64,000 bases of DNA, from positions 434,001-498,000 of the forward strand of contig NZ_NWFK02000001.1 in the NCBI RefSeq assembly GCF_002313155.2, read 5' to 3'. The notes under the pieces were generated by a model, which was given only the letters and a program-made list of their open reading frames with translations, made no database searches and was not told the origin of the DNA. Shown here one piece after another: positions 8,538 through 17,785 of this stretch. The position numbers were made by a program, and so were the translations under genes. This DNA is from Psychrobacter sp. FDAARGOS_221. Its GTDB lineage: Bacteria > Pseudomonadota > Gammaproteobacteria > Pseudomonadales > Moraxellaceae. Every line of letters starts with the position of its first letter. The first letter of the stretch is position 1.

Positions 8538-9179
8538 TTATTTGCTTGGATCTGGTGTGGTACGAAGGTATGGTTTAATTTCAGTAAAGCCTTTTGGATA
8601 ATCTTTTTCAGAAATATCTTCAGTTTTTATGCTTGGCGGAATGATAACGTCTTTACCTTTGGTCCAGTCTACTGGCGTAGCAACGTTATATTCGTCTGTT
8701 AACTGAAGCGCATCAATCACACGCAGAATCTCGTCGAAGTTACGACCAACGCTGGCTGGGTAAGTTAGCGTTAAGCGAACTTTTTTGGCTGGATCGATGA
8801 TAAACACACTACGTACGGTATGAGTAGTGGCTGCATTTGGGTGAATCATGTCATATAACTCAGCCACTTTTTTATCAGGATCTGCAACAATTGGGAAGTT
8901 AAGATCTGTGCCTTGAGTCTCACCGATGTCTTTTGCCCATGCATTATGATCATCAATATCATCTACTGAGATTGCGATTGGTTTTACACCACGCTTCTGA
9001 AACTCACCATTTAGTGCCGCTGTACGACCAAGCTCTGTGGTACATACTGGCGTAAAATCAGCAGGATGTGAGAAAAACACAACCCAGTTATCACCTGCCC
9101 AATCATGGAAGTTAATATCACCATCTGTGGTAGTTGCGTCAAAGTTTGGTGCGGTATCACCTAAACGTAAATGTGCCAT
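8538..9179 (-). CDS. 1-Cys peroxiredoxin (Prx6 type)
   Basis: A thiol peroxidase reducing H2O2 and organic peroxides in the cytosol. The AhpC/TSA fold is evident, with the peroxidatic C46 in DFTPVCTTELG. No other cysteine occurs in the chain, so it is a 1-Cys enzyme that needs an external reductant. The C-terminal Prx6-type extension is present (VATPVDWTKGKDVIIPP and a KGFTEIKPYLR end). The protein is 213 residues, normal for the group. The frame opens at a TTG at 9185, but ATG 9179 has AAGGA seven bases upstream and is preferred. The gene is monocistronic with its own terminator. Confidence 0.93.
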   Translation of the reverse strand: MAHLRLGDTAPNFDATTTDGDINFHDWAGDNWVVFFSHPADFTPVCTTELGRTAALNGEFQKRGVKPIAISVDDIDDHNAWAKDIGETQGTDLNFPIVADPDKKVAELYDMIHPNAATTHTVRSVFIIDPAKKVRLTLTYPASVGRNFDEILRVIDALQLTDEYNVATPVDWTKGKDVIIPPSIKTEDISEKDYPKGFTEIKPYLRTTPDPSK

Positions 9180-9418
9180 AATCAAAATCCTTATTCTTTT
9201 ATTGATTTATTGGTTTAATTGCTTAGCATCAGTATTAGTCAATACAATGCACACACTGCCGTACTTTCAGGCGGTGTACTATCATTTATAGTATCAAAAC
9301 TAATATTGGAAGACTATGCCAGTTTGTAAAGTGGTTATGCTTTAATCCTAATTGACAGTTTTTTGCCATTCATTTGTGGCCTTTGACTTTATGTTTAACC
9401 AAATAATCCATCCCCAGC

Positions 9419-9439
9419 CCTTCCTTTAAGAAAGGAAGG
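9419..9439. repeat. Short perfect palindrome with 3-nt loop
   Basis: CCTTCCTTT and AAAGGAAGG flank AAG. It lies about 240 bp upstream of the peroxiredoxin start codon. No U tract follows, so it is not a standard terminator; the function is unknown. Confidence 0.55.
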
Positions 9440-9541
9440 TAGCTAAACCTTTCAGCTATTAAAACTACATGCTAAGCTAAAAGTGGCCTTTTAGATATCA
9501 GGTTATAGGTTTTAAGTTTTAAATTATAAATTGTAGACGTT

Positions 9542-9597
9542 AAAAAGCCCAGTCAATGATATCGCCTAACAGACAAATATCAGATACTGGGCTTTTT
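9542..9597. terminator. Intrinsic terminator, probably of the DUF2057-like gene
   Basis: AAAAAGCCCAGT and ACTGGGCTTTTT form the outer stem around a loop of about 30 nt. T-rich ends are present on both strands. It lies 75 nt downstream of the DUF2057-like gene (minus strand). Confidence 0.8.
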
Positions 9598-9672
9598 AAG
9601 ACTCTCAAAACTAACTATGTAAACATCTAGAGGCTAGTACTTGCTAGGTGTTAGTTAATGTATGAGCGATGC

Positions 9673-10386
9673 TTATTTTTGAATCCACTGACGGATCTTT
9701 TCACGCTCATCTGGAGAAGCTTGTAACCAAATTTGCATAAACTGATCTAGAGTATCTGCATTTTGAGATACGGTCACGGTACGAGTCGCAGCAGCTGGCG
9801 TTGCAGCAACTGGTGCAATGGCTTGACTTGAACCAGACGTATTCACTGGTTGATTGGCGTTAATCGCTGCAATAGCACGCTGATTATCAGCTTGTGCATC
9901 GCTACTGCCGGTGAAGATTGAGCTGATGCTAGAGAATAAGCCACCTTCATCATTCGATCCGCCTGACGCTTGAGCAATGGTAGTATTGCCTTGCATAATC
10001 GCTAAAGTCGGTGCCTTAACATACTTTTTTGCTTCTTCGTACTTTTCAGGCTGACCTGGCATGGCTAAGCGATATGTCTGATTGTCTTTCATATCCGCTG
10101 TCACTGTGATATTTGCTGAACGCAAATAATCATGCTCATCACGACGAAGGTCATATAAACGATCATATTTGGCCGTAATCACATGTTGACCAGGCTGCAG
10201 GGTAAAGTTTTTCTTAATTGGCATGAAAGGACTAGAATTTACTGTCTTACCATTAATAGCCGTTACTTTAATATTATCATCGACCTGTAAAGTCACTTCC
10301 GCATGTGCCAATGTTAATGAGCAGGCACTTACCGCACCGATGGCAATTAATTTGTTAATTATTGTTTTGTATTGATTGTCTTGCAT
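9673..10386 (-). CDS. Secreted DUF2057-like protein
   Basis: A 237-residue exported protein. Residues about 12-30 form a signal peptide ending LAHA-E. The N-terminal part (about 30-130) resembles the DUF2057/YccT family: VTLQVDDNIKVTAINGK, LQPGQHVITAKYDRLYDL and ANITVTADMKDNQTYRL. E. coli YccT has been described as a curli inhibitor. The middle is a low-complexity Gly/Ser/Ala linker. The C-terminus (TLDQFMQIWLQASPDEREKIRQWIQ) is a predicted helix of a type often seen at the end of such proteins. The family assignment rests on recalled pattern only. No operon partner is seen. Confidence 0.62.
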   Translation of the reverse strand: MQDNQYKTIINKLIAIGAVSACSLTLAHAEVTLQVDDNIKVTAINGKTVNSSPFMPIKKNFTLQPGQHVITAKYDRLYDLRRDEHDYLRSANITVTADMKDNQTYRLAMPGQPEKYEEAKKYVKAPTLAIMQGNTTIAQASGGSNDEGGLFSSISSIFTGSSDAQADNQRAIAAINANQPVNTSGSSQAIAPVAATPAAATRTVTVSQNADTLDQFMQIWLQASPDEREKIRQWIQK

Positions 10387-10629
10387 AATGAGGGCCTTAA
10401 ATGTATAGAAATGTTTTGAAATATAACGTGTGACTTTAGTATACGTGATAGTTTTAGAAAAAACGAAATACTTTTGGATAAAATATGGTGTTTTTACACC
10501 CTTTATTATCTTACCTTTAATTTATGACACACCGTTTATTCATACTAAAATAAATGACGTTAATGATAAAAACATCAATTAACTAACCGTTGATTCATCA
10601 GTGAGTTATCGCATTGATTGAGGTGTTAA

Positions 10630-11442
10630 CTAAAAATCTAGCGGTAAGTTATCTCGATAAGCGCTGTTCTCTTCAGATTTTGACAGCAAATCCTCTTGAG
10701 CTTCTTGATGAATATCCTCAAGCTCTGCCATTAGCGTATGCTCATCAATCATCTCCAATGCCTGATTGATAACAGACTTAGAAATATGAGCGCGATTTAA
10801 ATTAGAAAACATCGGCTGAATCACATTTAGAATATCGAGCATACCGCCAATACGGTGCGGACCTTCTTGCAGCAAATGCTCGGTAATGCGTGAATCAAAC
10901 TGCCAACCACGACGGCGCATCACTGATTCAAGCATGGCTTTACGATCAGCGATATTATGCCCTTCAGGCACTCTAAACGCAGGTGATTGGATTAAACGGG
11001 TCAATAAGTCAGGAAGCTCAAAGGGTAACTCTGTGGCTGGTGTCTTAGCAGCAAAAATCAGCTGGCCCTGCCCTTCTCGGCTACGATTGATTAAATGGAA
11101 GATGGCTTCTTGCCAAGCTCGGCTGTGACGAATGACTTCTAAATCATCAATGGCGACTAAATCAAAGCTTTCTAAGGCAGCAAGCACCCCCACATCAGTA
11201 TGCACCAGCTCTTTTAAAGACAGGTTAATCGCTGTCTTATCCATCTCTCGATAGGACTCGCAAATGGCTGATAGTAGATGTGTTTTACCGGTTGCCGCAC
11301 TGCCATAGATATACATTTGACCAATTAAGCCAACGTGCAGTTGCCGAATAGCATCTATAATAGTCGACCAACCCGGCCCAGAGAAATCACTCAGGCTGGC
11401 GTCTGTCCTTACTTCTAGATTTAAACTTAATTGATTTGTCAT
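10630..11442 (-). CDS. hda: DnaA regulatory inactivator Hda
   Basis: Hda, with the DNA-bound sliding clamp, stimulates ATP hydrolysis on DnaA and prevents re-initiation of replication. The N-terminus has the clamp-binding motif NQLSLNLEV. The AAA+ core follows: GPGW and a Walker A-like GSAATGKTHL near 47-56, a Walker B-like LVAIDDLEVI near 96-105, and an arginine-rich lid (DRKAMLESVMRRRGW). At 270 residues it is longer than E. coli Hda (about 233), the excess being an acidic C-terminal tail. The PerM-like gene lies 176 bp upstream on the same strand, a neighbourhood I also recall from Pseudomonas. Confidence 0.9.
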   Translation of the reverse strand: MTNQLSLNLEVRTDASLSDFSGPGWSTIIDAIRQLHVGLIGQMYIYGSAATGKTHLLSAICESYREMDKTAINLSLKELVHTDVGVLAALESFDLVAIDDLEVIRHSRAWQEAIFHLINRSREGQGQLIFAAKTPATELPFELPDLLTRLIQSPAFRVPEGHNIADRKAMLESVMRRRGWQFDSRITEHLLQEGPHRIGGMLDILNVIQPMFSNLNRAHISKSVINQALEMIDEHTLMAELEDIHQEAQEDLLSKSEENSAYRDNLPLDF

Positions 11443-11618
11443 CAGGCTAGTATCTCGGCTCGATATAACTTTATAACGCTTATTTATACCACAAATTTGT
11501 TAACAATAATATGGCATTACTGGCTAGCATAACAGGTTGTACCACTCAAAGTTGTAATCTTTAAATCAGTTACGATCCAAACACAGAGGCTACAAGGTTC
11601 GTCAATTGAATTGATTAA

Positions 11619-12719
11619 CTATTTAAACAGCTGATACTGCTTACGCCCTTTGTAAAAGTTAGTCTGAGTATAAGCAGCGTAAGCATGATTAAATAACACA
11701 TTTAAAATTGCCGATACAGGTAATGCGATTAACATACCCACAAAGCCCATCAACCCTGCGCCTGCTAATACAGCAAAGATAACCCAAAGTGGTGATAGCC
11801 CTATTTTATCGCCTAATAGCAGTGGCTGTAAGACATATCCTTCGACAGCTTGCCCCACTACAAAGGCACCCACAATTAAACCTATTTTTACCCAGTCCAC
11901 GCCAAATTGGAAGAAGCCTGCAATGATAGCAGCGATAAAGCCAATGCCAAATCCTAAATAAGGTACAAAGCTTGCGACACCCGCAACCATACCAATAATC
12001 AAACCAAGCTCTAAACCAATTAACTGCAACTGAACCGCATAGACCACGCCCAGCAAAATCATCACTAATAGTTGTCCTTTGACAAAGGCCATTAGTGCCT
12101 CATCACAATCGTGGGTGATTTCGATGATTTTATCTTTACTACCAGCAGGTAATGCTTCACGCCATGTCTTAATACGCTCATCCCAGTTAAACAAGAAATA
12201 AAACATTAAAATAGGCACTAAAACAACCAAGCCTGCATTGTTGATAACCATCATGCCAGAGCTAAGCACCTGTTGCACAAAAGACTGTGCATCTTCAACA
12301 TTGTAGTTCTTATTCAGATACTCAATGAAGGTGTTCGACACAACTTGCGTGTCTAACGCAGGTAAATTAAATTGACTAAAGCCATTTATCCAAGTACGAA
12401 AATCTTCGTTATACCACTGCACCATTCGAGGCATATACTCTATAGCTGCTTGTATTTGATGCCAAAGCGTCGGCAATAACCACCACAGCAGGATACCAAA
12501 TCCAAGAATAAGCGCCGCATAGACGAATATGATAGCCAGCCATCGTGGCATAATTCGCGACATTTTAGTCACAATAGGATTAAACAAATATGCCAAAATA
12601 AAGGCAGAGAAAAACGGCACAATAACAGGTATTAATAAATACAGTATATAAAGTGCAATTATAATGGCTACCACGATGGCCAAGCGTTTAAAAAATGGAT
12701 CGACTCGTGCTACCTGCAT
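11619..12719 (-). CDS. AI-2E family transporter (PerM-like)
   Basis: A 366-residue polytopic inner-membrane protein of the AI-2 exporter superfamily (TqsA/PerM/YdiK). It begins with two hydrophobic segments (about 13-50), then a soluble stretch (about 85-150), then a block of four or five helices. The family signature GxxxGxxxxVPYLG is seen as VAGVASFVPYLGFGIGF, followed by LGDKIGLSPLWVIFAVLAGAGLMGFVGMLIALPV. The substrate is unknown. The gene is divergent from purM and probably co-transcribed with hda. Pseudomonas has, from memory, the same purN-purM / PerM / hda arrangement. Confidence 0.88.
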   Translation of the reverse strand: MQVARVDPFFKRLAIVVAIIIALYILYLLIPVIVPFFSAFILAYLFNPIVTKMSRIMPRWLAIIFVYAALILGFGILLWWLLPTLWHQIQAAIEYMPRMVQWYNEDFRTWINGFSQFNLPALDTQVVSNTFIEYLNKNYNVEDAQSFVQQVLSSGMMVINNAGLVVLVPILMFYFLFNWDERIKTWREALPAGSKDKIIEITHDCDEALMAFVKGQLLVMILLGVVYAVQLQLIGLELGLIIGMVAGVASFVPYLGFGIGFIAAIIAGFFQFGVDWVKIGLIVGAFVVGQAVEGYVLQPLLLGDKIGLSPLWVIFAVLAGAGLMGFVGMLIALPVSAILNVLFNHAYAAYTQTNFYKGRKQYQLFK

Positions 12720-13217
12720 ACGTACCCTCTTGCTGTATTTATTAGGATTAATCTGGTTAGAATGGTTTTATAAGGTTTTAATTACTTTAAGCTTAAAGCG
12801 ATTTTTGTTAATCGTAGCATCAATTTAAATGAAGCTTATATTGTGCTCAATATCGCATCCGCTAAAGATAACGCAAAGCTTGAAAATAATCAGTATGTTT
12901 TTTGCTTCTATTATCGATACTAATATAAGCCATCAGTATAAATAATCAATTTAAAAATTGATAACTGCAAGATACAGATATATACGAATAAATAGCGCAT
13001 AAATTTTGCGAGCCCCGTGTTTTTGCGTATAATGCAAACAGCAAAATACACAACCTAACACGGCCAGATATTTCGTGCATTTTGATGGGTTTGATTTGAT
13101 ACGTTTTAAAAGCTTATCTTGACTTAAACTCTATCTGTATATCTAATACTAGGCCCTAATTAGTTTTTTGTATTTAACTACTATTTCACACATTCGCTTA
13201 TAAGGTCTGCTGCTACC
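12720..13217. other. Divergent promoter region of the PerM-like gene and purM
   Basis: About 500 bp without an open frame. It contains the purM promoter (13006-13033), leaving an untranslated leader of about 175 nt for purM. No purine riboswitch pattern (paired loops plus TATA-type core) was recognised in the leader. Confidence 0.55.
13006..13033 (+). promoter_or_regulatory. Putative purM promoter
   Basis: -35 TTGCGA (13006-13011), 16-bp spacer, -10 TATAAT (13028-13033). The predicted start is near 13040, about 178 nt before ATG 13218. The perfect -10 makes it a good candidate; it has not been tested. Confidence 0.65.
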
Positions 13218-14306
13218 ATGAGCCATCCAAATATCCCTAACACACCTGCTAACAACTCATCACAATCAACTTCTTTAAGCTATAAAGATGCTGGCGTCGA
13301 TATCGATGCAGGTGATGCCCTTGTACAACGCATTAAGTCTGTCGCTAAAGCCACTACTCGTCCAGAAGTTGTGGGCGGCTTAGGCGGCTTCGGTGCATTA
13401 TGCCGTATCCCTAAAGGCTATGAATCTCCTTTATTGGTTTCAGGCACAGATGGTGTCGGTACTAAGCTTAAGCTTGCGCTACAGCTAGATCGTCATGACA
13501 CCATTGGTATTGACTTAGTCGCTATGTGCGTCAATGACCTATTGGTATGTGGTGCTGAGCCTTTATTCTTCTTAGACTATTACGCCACAGGTAAGCTTGA
13601 TGTAGACACTGCAGCATCAGTGGTCACTGGTATCGGTGAAGGCTGTAAACAGTCTAACTGTGCGTTAATCGGCGGTGAAACGGCTGAAATGCCAGGCATG
13701 TATCAAGACGAAGACTATGACTTAGCTGGATTCTGTGTCGGTGTGGTTGAAGAGTCTGAAGTCATTACTGGTGACAATGTTGCTGCTGGTGATGTCTTGG
13801 TTGGTATCAAATCAAGTGGCGCACACTCAAACGGCTACTCATTAATTCGTAAAGTAATTGAAGTCAGCGGTGTTGATATCGCCAATTCTGATGAAACCTT
13901 AGATGGCAAACCTATTGCAGATGCGCTGATGGCACCCACTAAGATTTATGTCAAATCGATTCAAGCACTACAAAAACAACTAGGCAACATTAAGTTACAT
14001 GCCATGTCACACATTACTGGCGGCGGCTTTACTGAAAACCTACCTCGCGTCTTACCAGACAACTTAGCCGCTAAAATTGACACCAATAGCTGGCAGATGC
14101 CTGAGCTATTTAGCTGGTTACAAAAGCACGGCAATATTGAGCAATCAGAAATGTACCGCACCTTTAACTGTGGTGTTGGCTTTGTGGTCGTCCTGCCTGC
14201 TGAAGTGGCAGATCAAGCAGTGACTATCTTAAATGATGCCGGTGAAGACGCCTTTAAACTAGGTGAAATCATTAACCGTACTGATGATGCTGTGGTGTAT
14301 GCCTAA
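13218..14306 (+). CDS. purM: Phosphoribosylformylglycinamidine cyclo-ligase
   Basis: The fifth step of purine synthesis: ATP-dependent closure of FGAM to aminoimidazole ribotide (AIR). The PurM signatures are present: [13 protein letters not shown] near residues 21-33, [23 protein letters not shown], and [12 protein letters not shown] with the catalytic/ATP-binding region; [16 protein letters not shown] comes later. The length (362) is normal, with a short serine/asparagine-rich N-terminal extension. purN starts 1 nt after the stop codon, so translation is very probably coupled. Confidence 0.97.
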   Translation: MSHPNIPNTPANNSSQSTSLSYKDAGVDIDAGDALVQRIKSVAKATTRPEVVGGLGGFGALCRIPKGYESPLLVSGTDGVGTKLKLALQLDRHDTIGIDLVAMCVNDLLVCGAEPLFFLDYYATGKLDVDTAASVVTGIGEGCKQSNCALIGGETAEMPGMYQDEDYDLAGFCVGVVEESEVITGDNVAAGDVLVGIKSSGAHSNGYSLIRKVIEVSGVDIANSDETLDGKPIADALMAPTKIYVKSIQALQKQLGNIKLHAMSHITGGGFTENLPRVLPDNLAAKIDTNSWQMPELFSWLQKHGNIEQSEMYRTFNCGVGFVVVLPAEVADQAVTILNDAGEDAFKLGEIINRTDDAVVYA

Positions 14307-14307
14307 T

Positions 14308-15006
14308 ATGTCAGATTCTTATCAAGACTCAAAACCGCTTAAAGTTGCTGTATTGGTCTCAGGCAGTGGCAGCAATCTGCAAGTTCTGATTGATGCCATG
14401 AAGGCCGGTAGTTTGCCTATTGAGATTGTGGGTGTGATTAGCAATGTCAAAGAGGCATATGCGGTAACACGTGCTGAGCAAGCAGATATCCCTGTGACTG
14501 TGCTGTCGCATATCACAGAAGGTGAGAATGCTGGCAAGCGCATGGGGATTAAGACCTTTGAACGTCATGCTACTGCTCAGCTAAACAGTTGGCAGCCGGA
14601 TCTGATTGTATTGGCCGGCTTTATGCGGGTGTTAAGTGCTGACTTCATTGATGGCGCCCCTGCCCCAATGATTAACCTGCATCCGTCACTATTGCCTAAA
14701 TACAAAGGGCTAGACACCCATGAGCGTGTCCTTGCATCTGATGACACCCATCATGGCTGCAGCGTGCATGTGGTCACCGCTGAGCTTGATGCCGGTCAAG
14801 TATTAACGCAAGCATTATTAGCCATTGATAAGCAAAACAGCCCTGAACAGTTGCAAAAGCGGGTGCAAAAGCTTGAACATAAAATACTGCCTTGGACCAT
14901 CTTATTGATTACCAAAGGCGTGCTTGATATTGAAGCTATTAATGCACAACAGCAGTCTAGTGAATACCTGCCTGCCTTACCGTTACAGCTATGGTTAGAC
15001 AACTAA
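14308..15006 (+). CDS. purN: Phosphoribosylglycinamide formyltransferase
   Basis: The third step of purine synthesis: formyl transfer from 10-formyl-THF to GAR. The phosphate-binding VLVSGSGSNLQ near the N-terminus is present. The catalytic N/H pair lies in INLHPSLLPKYKGLDTHERV, and the catalytic aspartate in TAELDAGQVL. The open frame extends upstream into purM, but ATG 14308, right after the purM TAA, gives the conserved N-terminus and 232 residues. There is no strong Shine-Dalgarno, which fits coupling to purM. The terminator at 15043-15075 closes the operon. Confidence 0.96.
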   Translation: MSDSYQDSKPLKVAVLVSGSGSNLQVLIDAMKAGSLPIEIVGVISNVKEAYAVTRAEQADIPVTVLSHITEGENAGKRMGIKTFERHATAQLNSWQPDLIVLAGFMRVLSADFIDGAPAPMINLHPSLLPKYKGLDTHERVLASDDTHHGCSVHVVTAELDAGQVLTQALLAIDKQNSPEQLQKRVQKLEHKILPWTILLITKGVLDIEAINAQQQSSEYLPALPLQLWLDN

Positions 15007-15042
15007 TTTAAGCTGTTTAGTAAAACCTATAGTTATAACTGT

Positions 15043-15075
15043 AAAAAGCCCAAGTCACTGACTTGGGCTTTTTTG
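15043..15075. terminator. Bidirectional terminator after purMN
   Basis: AAAAAGCCCAAGTC and GACTTGGGCTTTTT form a long stem with a 3-nt loop and T runs on both sides. It ends purMN (+) and the convergent LysE-type gene (-). Confidence 0.92.
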
Positions 15076-15121
15076 CTATTAAAATAATTAATTAAGATTC
15101 AAAGTAAAGAATTGGCTGATT

Positions 15122-15811
15122 TTAAGACTTAGCGGTCATTAACTTAATCCCGAGTCCAATAAAGACCACACCACTGATTTTGTTTAATAGACTCTCAATA
15201 GTTGGGTTTTCTCGTAGCTTCTGACTAAATACCGAAGCCAATAATACCAGCATTAGACACCATATTAGGCTGGTTGCTGCAAAGGTTAAACCCAATACTA
15301 GCAACGACAGCATACCATTTGAATAGCCGGTATTAATAAACTGAGGGAAAAATGCTAAGAAGAATAAGGCAACTTTTGGGTTAAAAACGTTGGTCAATAT
15401 GCCCTGCTTGTATATCTGAGCGTGGCTTAGGTTATTATTGATGTTGTCACGAGTACTGATACCTTCTTCTAAAAAGCCATCTTTTAAAGCGCTGTTCGCT
15501 AAACTGTTAGATACCAGTTTAGTTTGTTTGGTCATCAACATTTTGACGCCTAGATAACATAAATATAGCGCACCAACAGTCTTAACCATCGTAAATGCCA
15601 GAGGATAAGTAGACAGTAATACTGACAAACCTAATGCTGCTAACAAGGTATGGACTAAAATACCCGATATGATGCCCAAGGCTGAAAATACACCCGCCTC
15701 TTTGCCTTGCGCAATACTACGCATAATAATATAGACCGTGTCGGTGCCTGGTGTCAGATTTAATAAAATACAGGCAGCAATAAACCCGAAGTAGTTTTCG
15801 ATACCAAACAT
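15122..15811 (-). CDS. LysE/RhtB family amino-acid exporter
   Basis: A 229-residue inner-membrane exporter with about six hydrophobic segments. The family signature is seen early (NLTPGTDTVYIIMRSIAQGKEAGVFSALGI), then AALGLSVLLSTYPLAFTMVKTVGALYLCYLGVKML. A hydrophilic loop (about 95-130) is somewhat long. After it comes KQGILTNVFNPKVALFFLAFFPQFI, the typical NP motif. Members export lysine, homoserine, threonine, leucine or cysteine metabolites; the substrate cannot be told from sequence alone. The gene is convergent with purN and separated from the ABC operon by about 90 bp of TTAGTTA-type repetitive DNA. Confidence 0.9.
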   Translation of the reverse strand: MFGIENYFGFIAACILLNLTPGTDTVYIIMRSIAQGKEAGVFSALGIISGILVHTLLAALGLSVLLSTYPLAFTMVKTVGALYLCYLGVKMLMTKQTKLVSNSLANSALKDGFLEEGISTRDNINNNLSHAQIYKQGILTNVFNPKVALFFLAFFPQFINTGYSNGMLSLLVLGLTFAATSLIWCLMLVLLASVFSQKLRENPTIESLLNKISGVVFIGLGIKLMTAKS

Positions 15812-15904
15812 CCCTGTCTCCTGTATTTTATATTAAGTTAGATATTGAGTTAGTAAGCTATTAAGTCAGTTAACTAATAAGTAAGTTAGGTATTAGTTAG
15901 TCAG

Positions 15905-16642
15905 CTAGCTTTGAATCGCTGCAAATATTTGCTTTTTTAGATTCAGATAGTCTTGGCTATCTAAAAAGCCCTCGCATTTAGGGATGCTAAATGTCTGCGT
16001 AAACTCCGCCGGTGAACCCTTTAGCACATATAGCTGATCAGATAAATATATCGCCTCATCAATATCATGGGTAATAATAAGACAGGTCAGCTCAAGCCGC
16101 TTTTGTAGCTTACTAAACCAGTGATACATCTCATCTTTAGTCACAAAGTCTAGTGCAGAGAACGGCTCATCAAGCAGCATAATTGGATTATCACTCAGAT
16201 AAGTGCGCAATAATGCGGCACGTTGACGCTGCCCGCCAGAGAGCATCTGTGGATATTGATGCTCAAGCCCTTCTAAACCAAAACTTGCCAGCTGAGGGTT
16301 AATAATATCCGCAATCTTTGCCTTGCTATAACCCTTAAGCGTTAGCGGCAATGCAATATTGTCATATACGCTTTTGAACGGCAATAGCAAATCTTTTTGC
16401 AGCATATAACCGACGGTGCCGGCTTCACCTGTGGTCTCTTTGCCATTAATAAACACTTTGCCGCTACTGGGCACGAGAAGACCAGCGGCGATATTAAATA
16501 AAGTGGTCTTACCCACGCCACTGGCACCCACAATACTGACCACGTCATTTTTGGACACCGACATACTTAGATTATCAAAGATCGGCTGCTGCCCAAACGC
16601 ATGGCTAATATTATCGAGCACCAGGACGTCATTCATAGTCAT
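15905..16642 (-). CDS. ABC transporter ATPase of an NMT1/ThiY-type importer
   Basis: The ATP-hydrolysing subunit (245 residues). Walker A is GASGVGKTT, the Q-loop is in YMLQKDLLLPF, the signature is LSGGQRQRAALLR, Walker B is IMLLDEPFSALD, and the H-loop is LIITHDIDEA. It belongs to the SsuB/TauB/ThiZ group. It is the third gene of a permease, binding-protein, ATPase operon, with 72 nt separating it from the binding-protein gene. The inferred substrate is a pyrimidine thiamine precursor or similar, judged from the binding protein. Confidence 0.9.
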   Translation of the reverse strand: MTMNDVLVLDNISHAFGQQPIFDNLSMSVSKNDVVSIVGASGVGKTTLFNIAAGLLVPSSGKVFINGKETTGEAGTVGYMLQKDLLLPFKSVYDNIALPLTLKGYSKAKIADIINPQLASFGLEGLEHQYPQMLSGGQRQRAALLRTYLSDNPIMLLDEPFSALDFVTKDEMYHWFSKLQKRLELTCLIITHDIDEAIYLSDQLYVLKGSPAEFTQTFSIPKCEGFLDSQDYLNLKKQIFAAIQS

Positions 16643-16681
16643 ACCTTCATTTGCGTTACTAATACATCTACGTTATTAAAT

Positions 16682-16709
16682 ATGAGTTACTGAAAATGAG
16701 TTACTAAAT
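16682..16709. repeat. 14-bp tandem duplication
   Basis: ATGAGTTACTGAAA (16682-16695) is followed directly by ATGAGTTACTAAAT (16696-16709), 12 of 14 identical. It lies in the gap between the binding-protein and ATPase genes. Confidence 0.65.
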
Positions 16710-16714
16710 ATAAA

Positions 16715-17731
16715 TTACAAATAATCATTACTCACGCCAGCTTGAGGCGGTAATGGCTCTTCTAATAATCCATTTTTGTAAACCCAGTCATAAAAACTAT
16801 CCCAGCGATTATAATCAAACTTACCCCAATCGCCCTCTTCGTCTAGATACTGAGTTGAGATATATTTTTGGCTAGCAAGTGCAAGCTCTGCGTTGGTTTC
16901 AGGTGCATGTTTAACTAAGATTTCAGCACTTTCTTCAGGATTATTCGCGGCATAAATATAGCCTTTTTTCATCGCAGCCAATGCCTTTTTCACCATTTCT
17001 GGCTTGGTTTCTAACAGCTCATTATTGGTAATGATGACCGGTGCATAATAGTCAAACTGCGGCTCATAATCTCTTAGGAAGAAGAAGTTAGTGTCAATAT
17101 CTTGAAGCTCAGCATGAATGCCATCCCAACCATAATAGGCTAAGATATAGTCAAACTGATTCATACGTAAAGCAACCGTTGCATCAGTGGCCTCACCTGG
17201 AATCTTAACCAAATTATCACCGACCAAATGTGACACAGTAGCATCATCAATGGGATCTTCCCAAGTTGAATAACGCTTACCATTGAGATCTTTAGGTGAC
17301 TGTGCGCCCAATGACTTTAATGACAATAGACCTGCTGGGTTGTGTTGTAATATGGCAGCCACAGCGGTAATGGGCATACCTTTTGCCAGTCTTGAAGTCA
17401 TGTTCGACTGAAAGTAGATACCAAAGTCTGCTCTATTATTAGCAACCAAGGTTGAGGCACTGTCTTCACTAGGCTGAACAATTTTTACCGCAAGTCCCTC
17501 TTCTTCAAAGTAGCCTTTGTCATCAGCGACATAAATGCCGGTATGATTGGTATTGGGCACCCAGTCTAATGAGATAACAATCTCGGTCAGCTCTTTATCA
17601 GTGCCGCCCTTGGCATCCGCGTCTTGTTTCGGCTGACAAGCAGTCAATAGAACTAACGCAGCCACTGATAGAATTAATATGATGGTTTGTACTCGGCTTA
17701 AATTCGCCGTATTGGTTCGAATAAATGACAC
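16715..17731 (-). CDS. NMT1/ThiY-type substrate-binding lipoprotein
   Basis: A periplasmic binding protein anchored by a lipid: the signal segment ends LLTACQPKQ with lipobox LTAC. The mature part opens with ISLDWVPNTNHTGIYVADDKGYFEEEGL, very like the ThiY/NMT1-THI5 family that binds formylaminopyrimidine or HMP, precursors of thiamine. The NMT1 core continues with NRADFGIYFQSNMT and GLLSLKSLGAQSPKDLNGKRYS. The protein is 338 residues, normal. It lies between permease and ATPase in one operon. No TPP riboswitch was recognised upstream of the operon. Alternatives are a riboflavin, aliphatic sulfonate or other aromatic-compound importer. Confidence 0.85.
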   Translation of the reverse strand: MSFIRTNTANLSRVQTIILILSVAALVLLTACQPKQDADAKGGTDKELTEIVISLDWVPNTNHTGIYVADDKGYFEEEGLAVKIVQPSEDSASTLVANNRADFGIYFQSNMTSRLAKGMPITAVAAILQHNPAGLLSLKSLGAQSPKDLNGKRYSTWEDPIDDATVSHLVGDNLVKIPGEATDATVALRMNQFDYILAYYGWDGIHAELQDIDTNFFFLRDYEPQFDYYAPVIITNNELLETKPEMVKKALAAMKKGYIYAANNPEESAEILVKHAPETNAELALASQKYISTQYLDEEGDWGKFDYNRWDSFYDWVYKNGLLEEPLPPQAGVSNDYL

Positions 17732-17755
17732 AATAAATCCTTTTTAAAATTCTTA

Positions 17756-17785
17756 GTAAATAAATTATAAGTAAATAAATTATAA
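17756..17785. repeat. 15-bp exact tandem duplication at a gene end
   Basis: GTAAATAAATTATAA occurs twice in tandem (17756-17770 and 17771-17785), followed by another GTAA. The second copy contains the stop codon of the permease gene (minus strand, TAA at 17780-17782). Confidence 0.8.

Larger units (their letters stand above)
9180..9672. other. Non-coding spacer upstream of the peroxiredoxin gene
   Basis: About 490 bp with no credible gene. It holds a perfect 9-bp-stem palindrome at 9419-9439 (CCTTCCTTT, AAG, AAAGGAAGG) without a T run, and the terminator at 9542-9597. The peroxiredoxin promoter should lie near 9190-9300, but I could not identify an OxyR site by eye. Confidence 0.5.

Noticed and set aside
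9419..9439. Palindrome as a terminator
   Set aside because: No U tract follows on either strand and no gene ends nearby in the right orientation.
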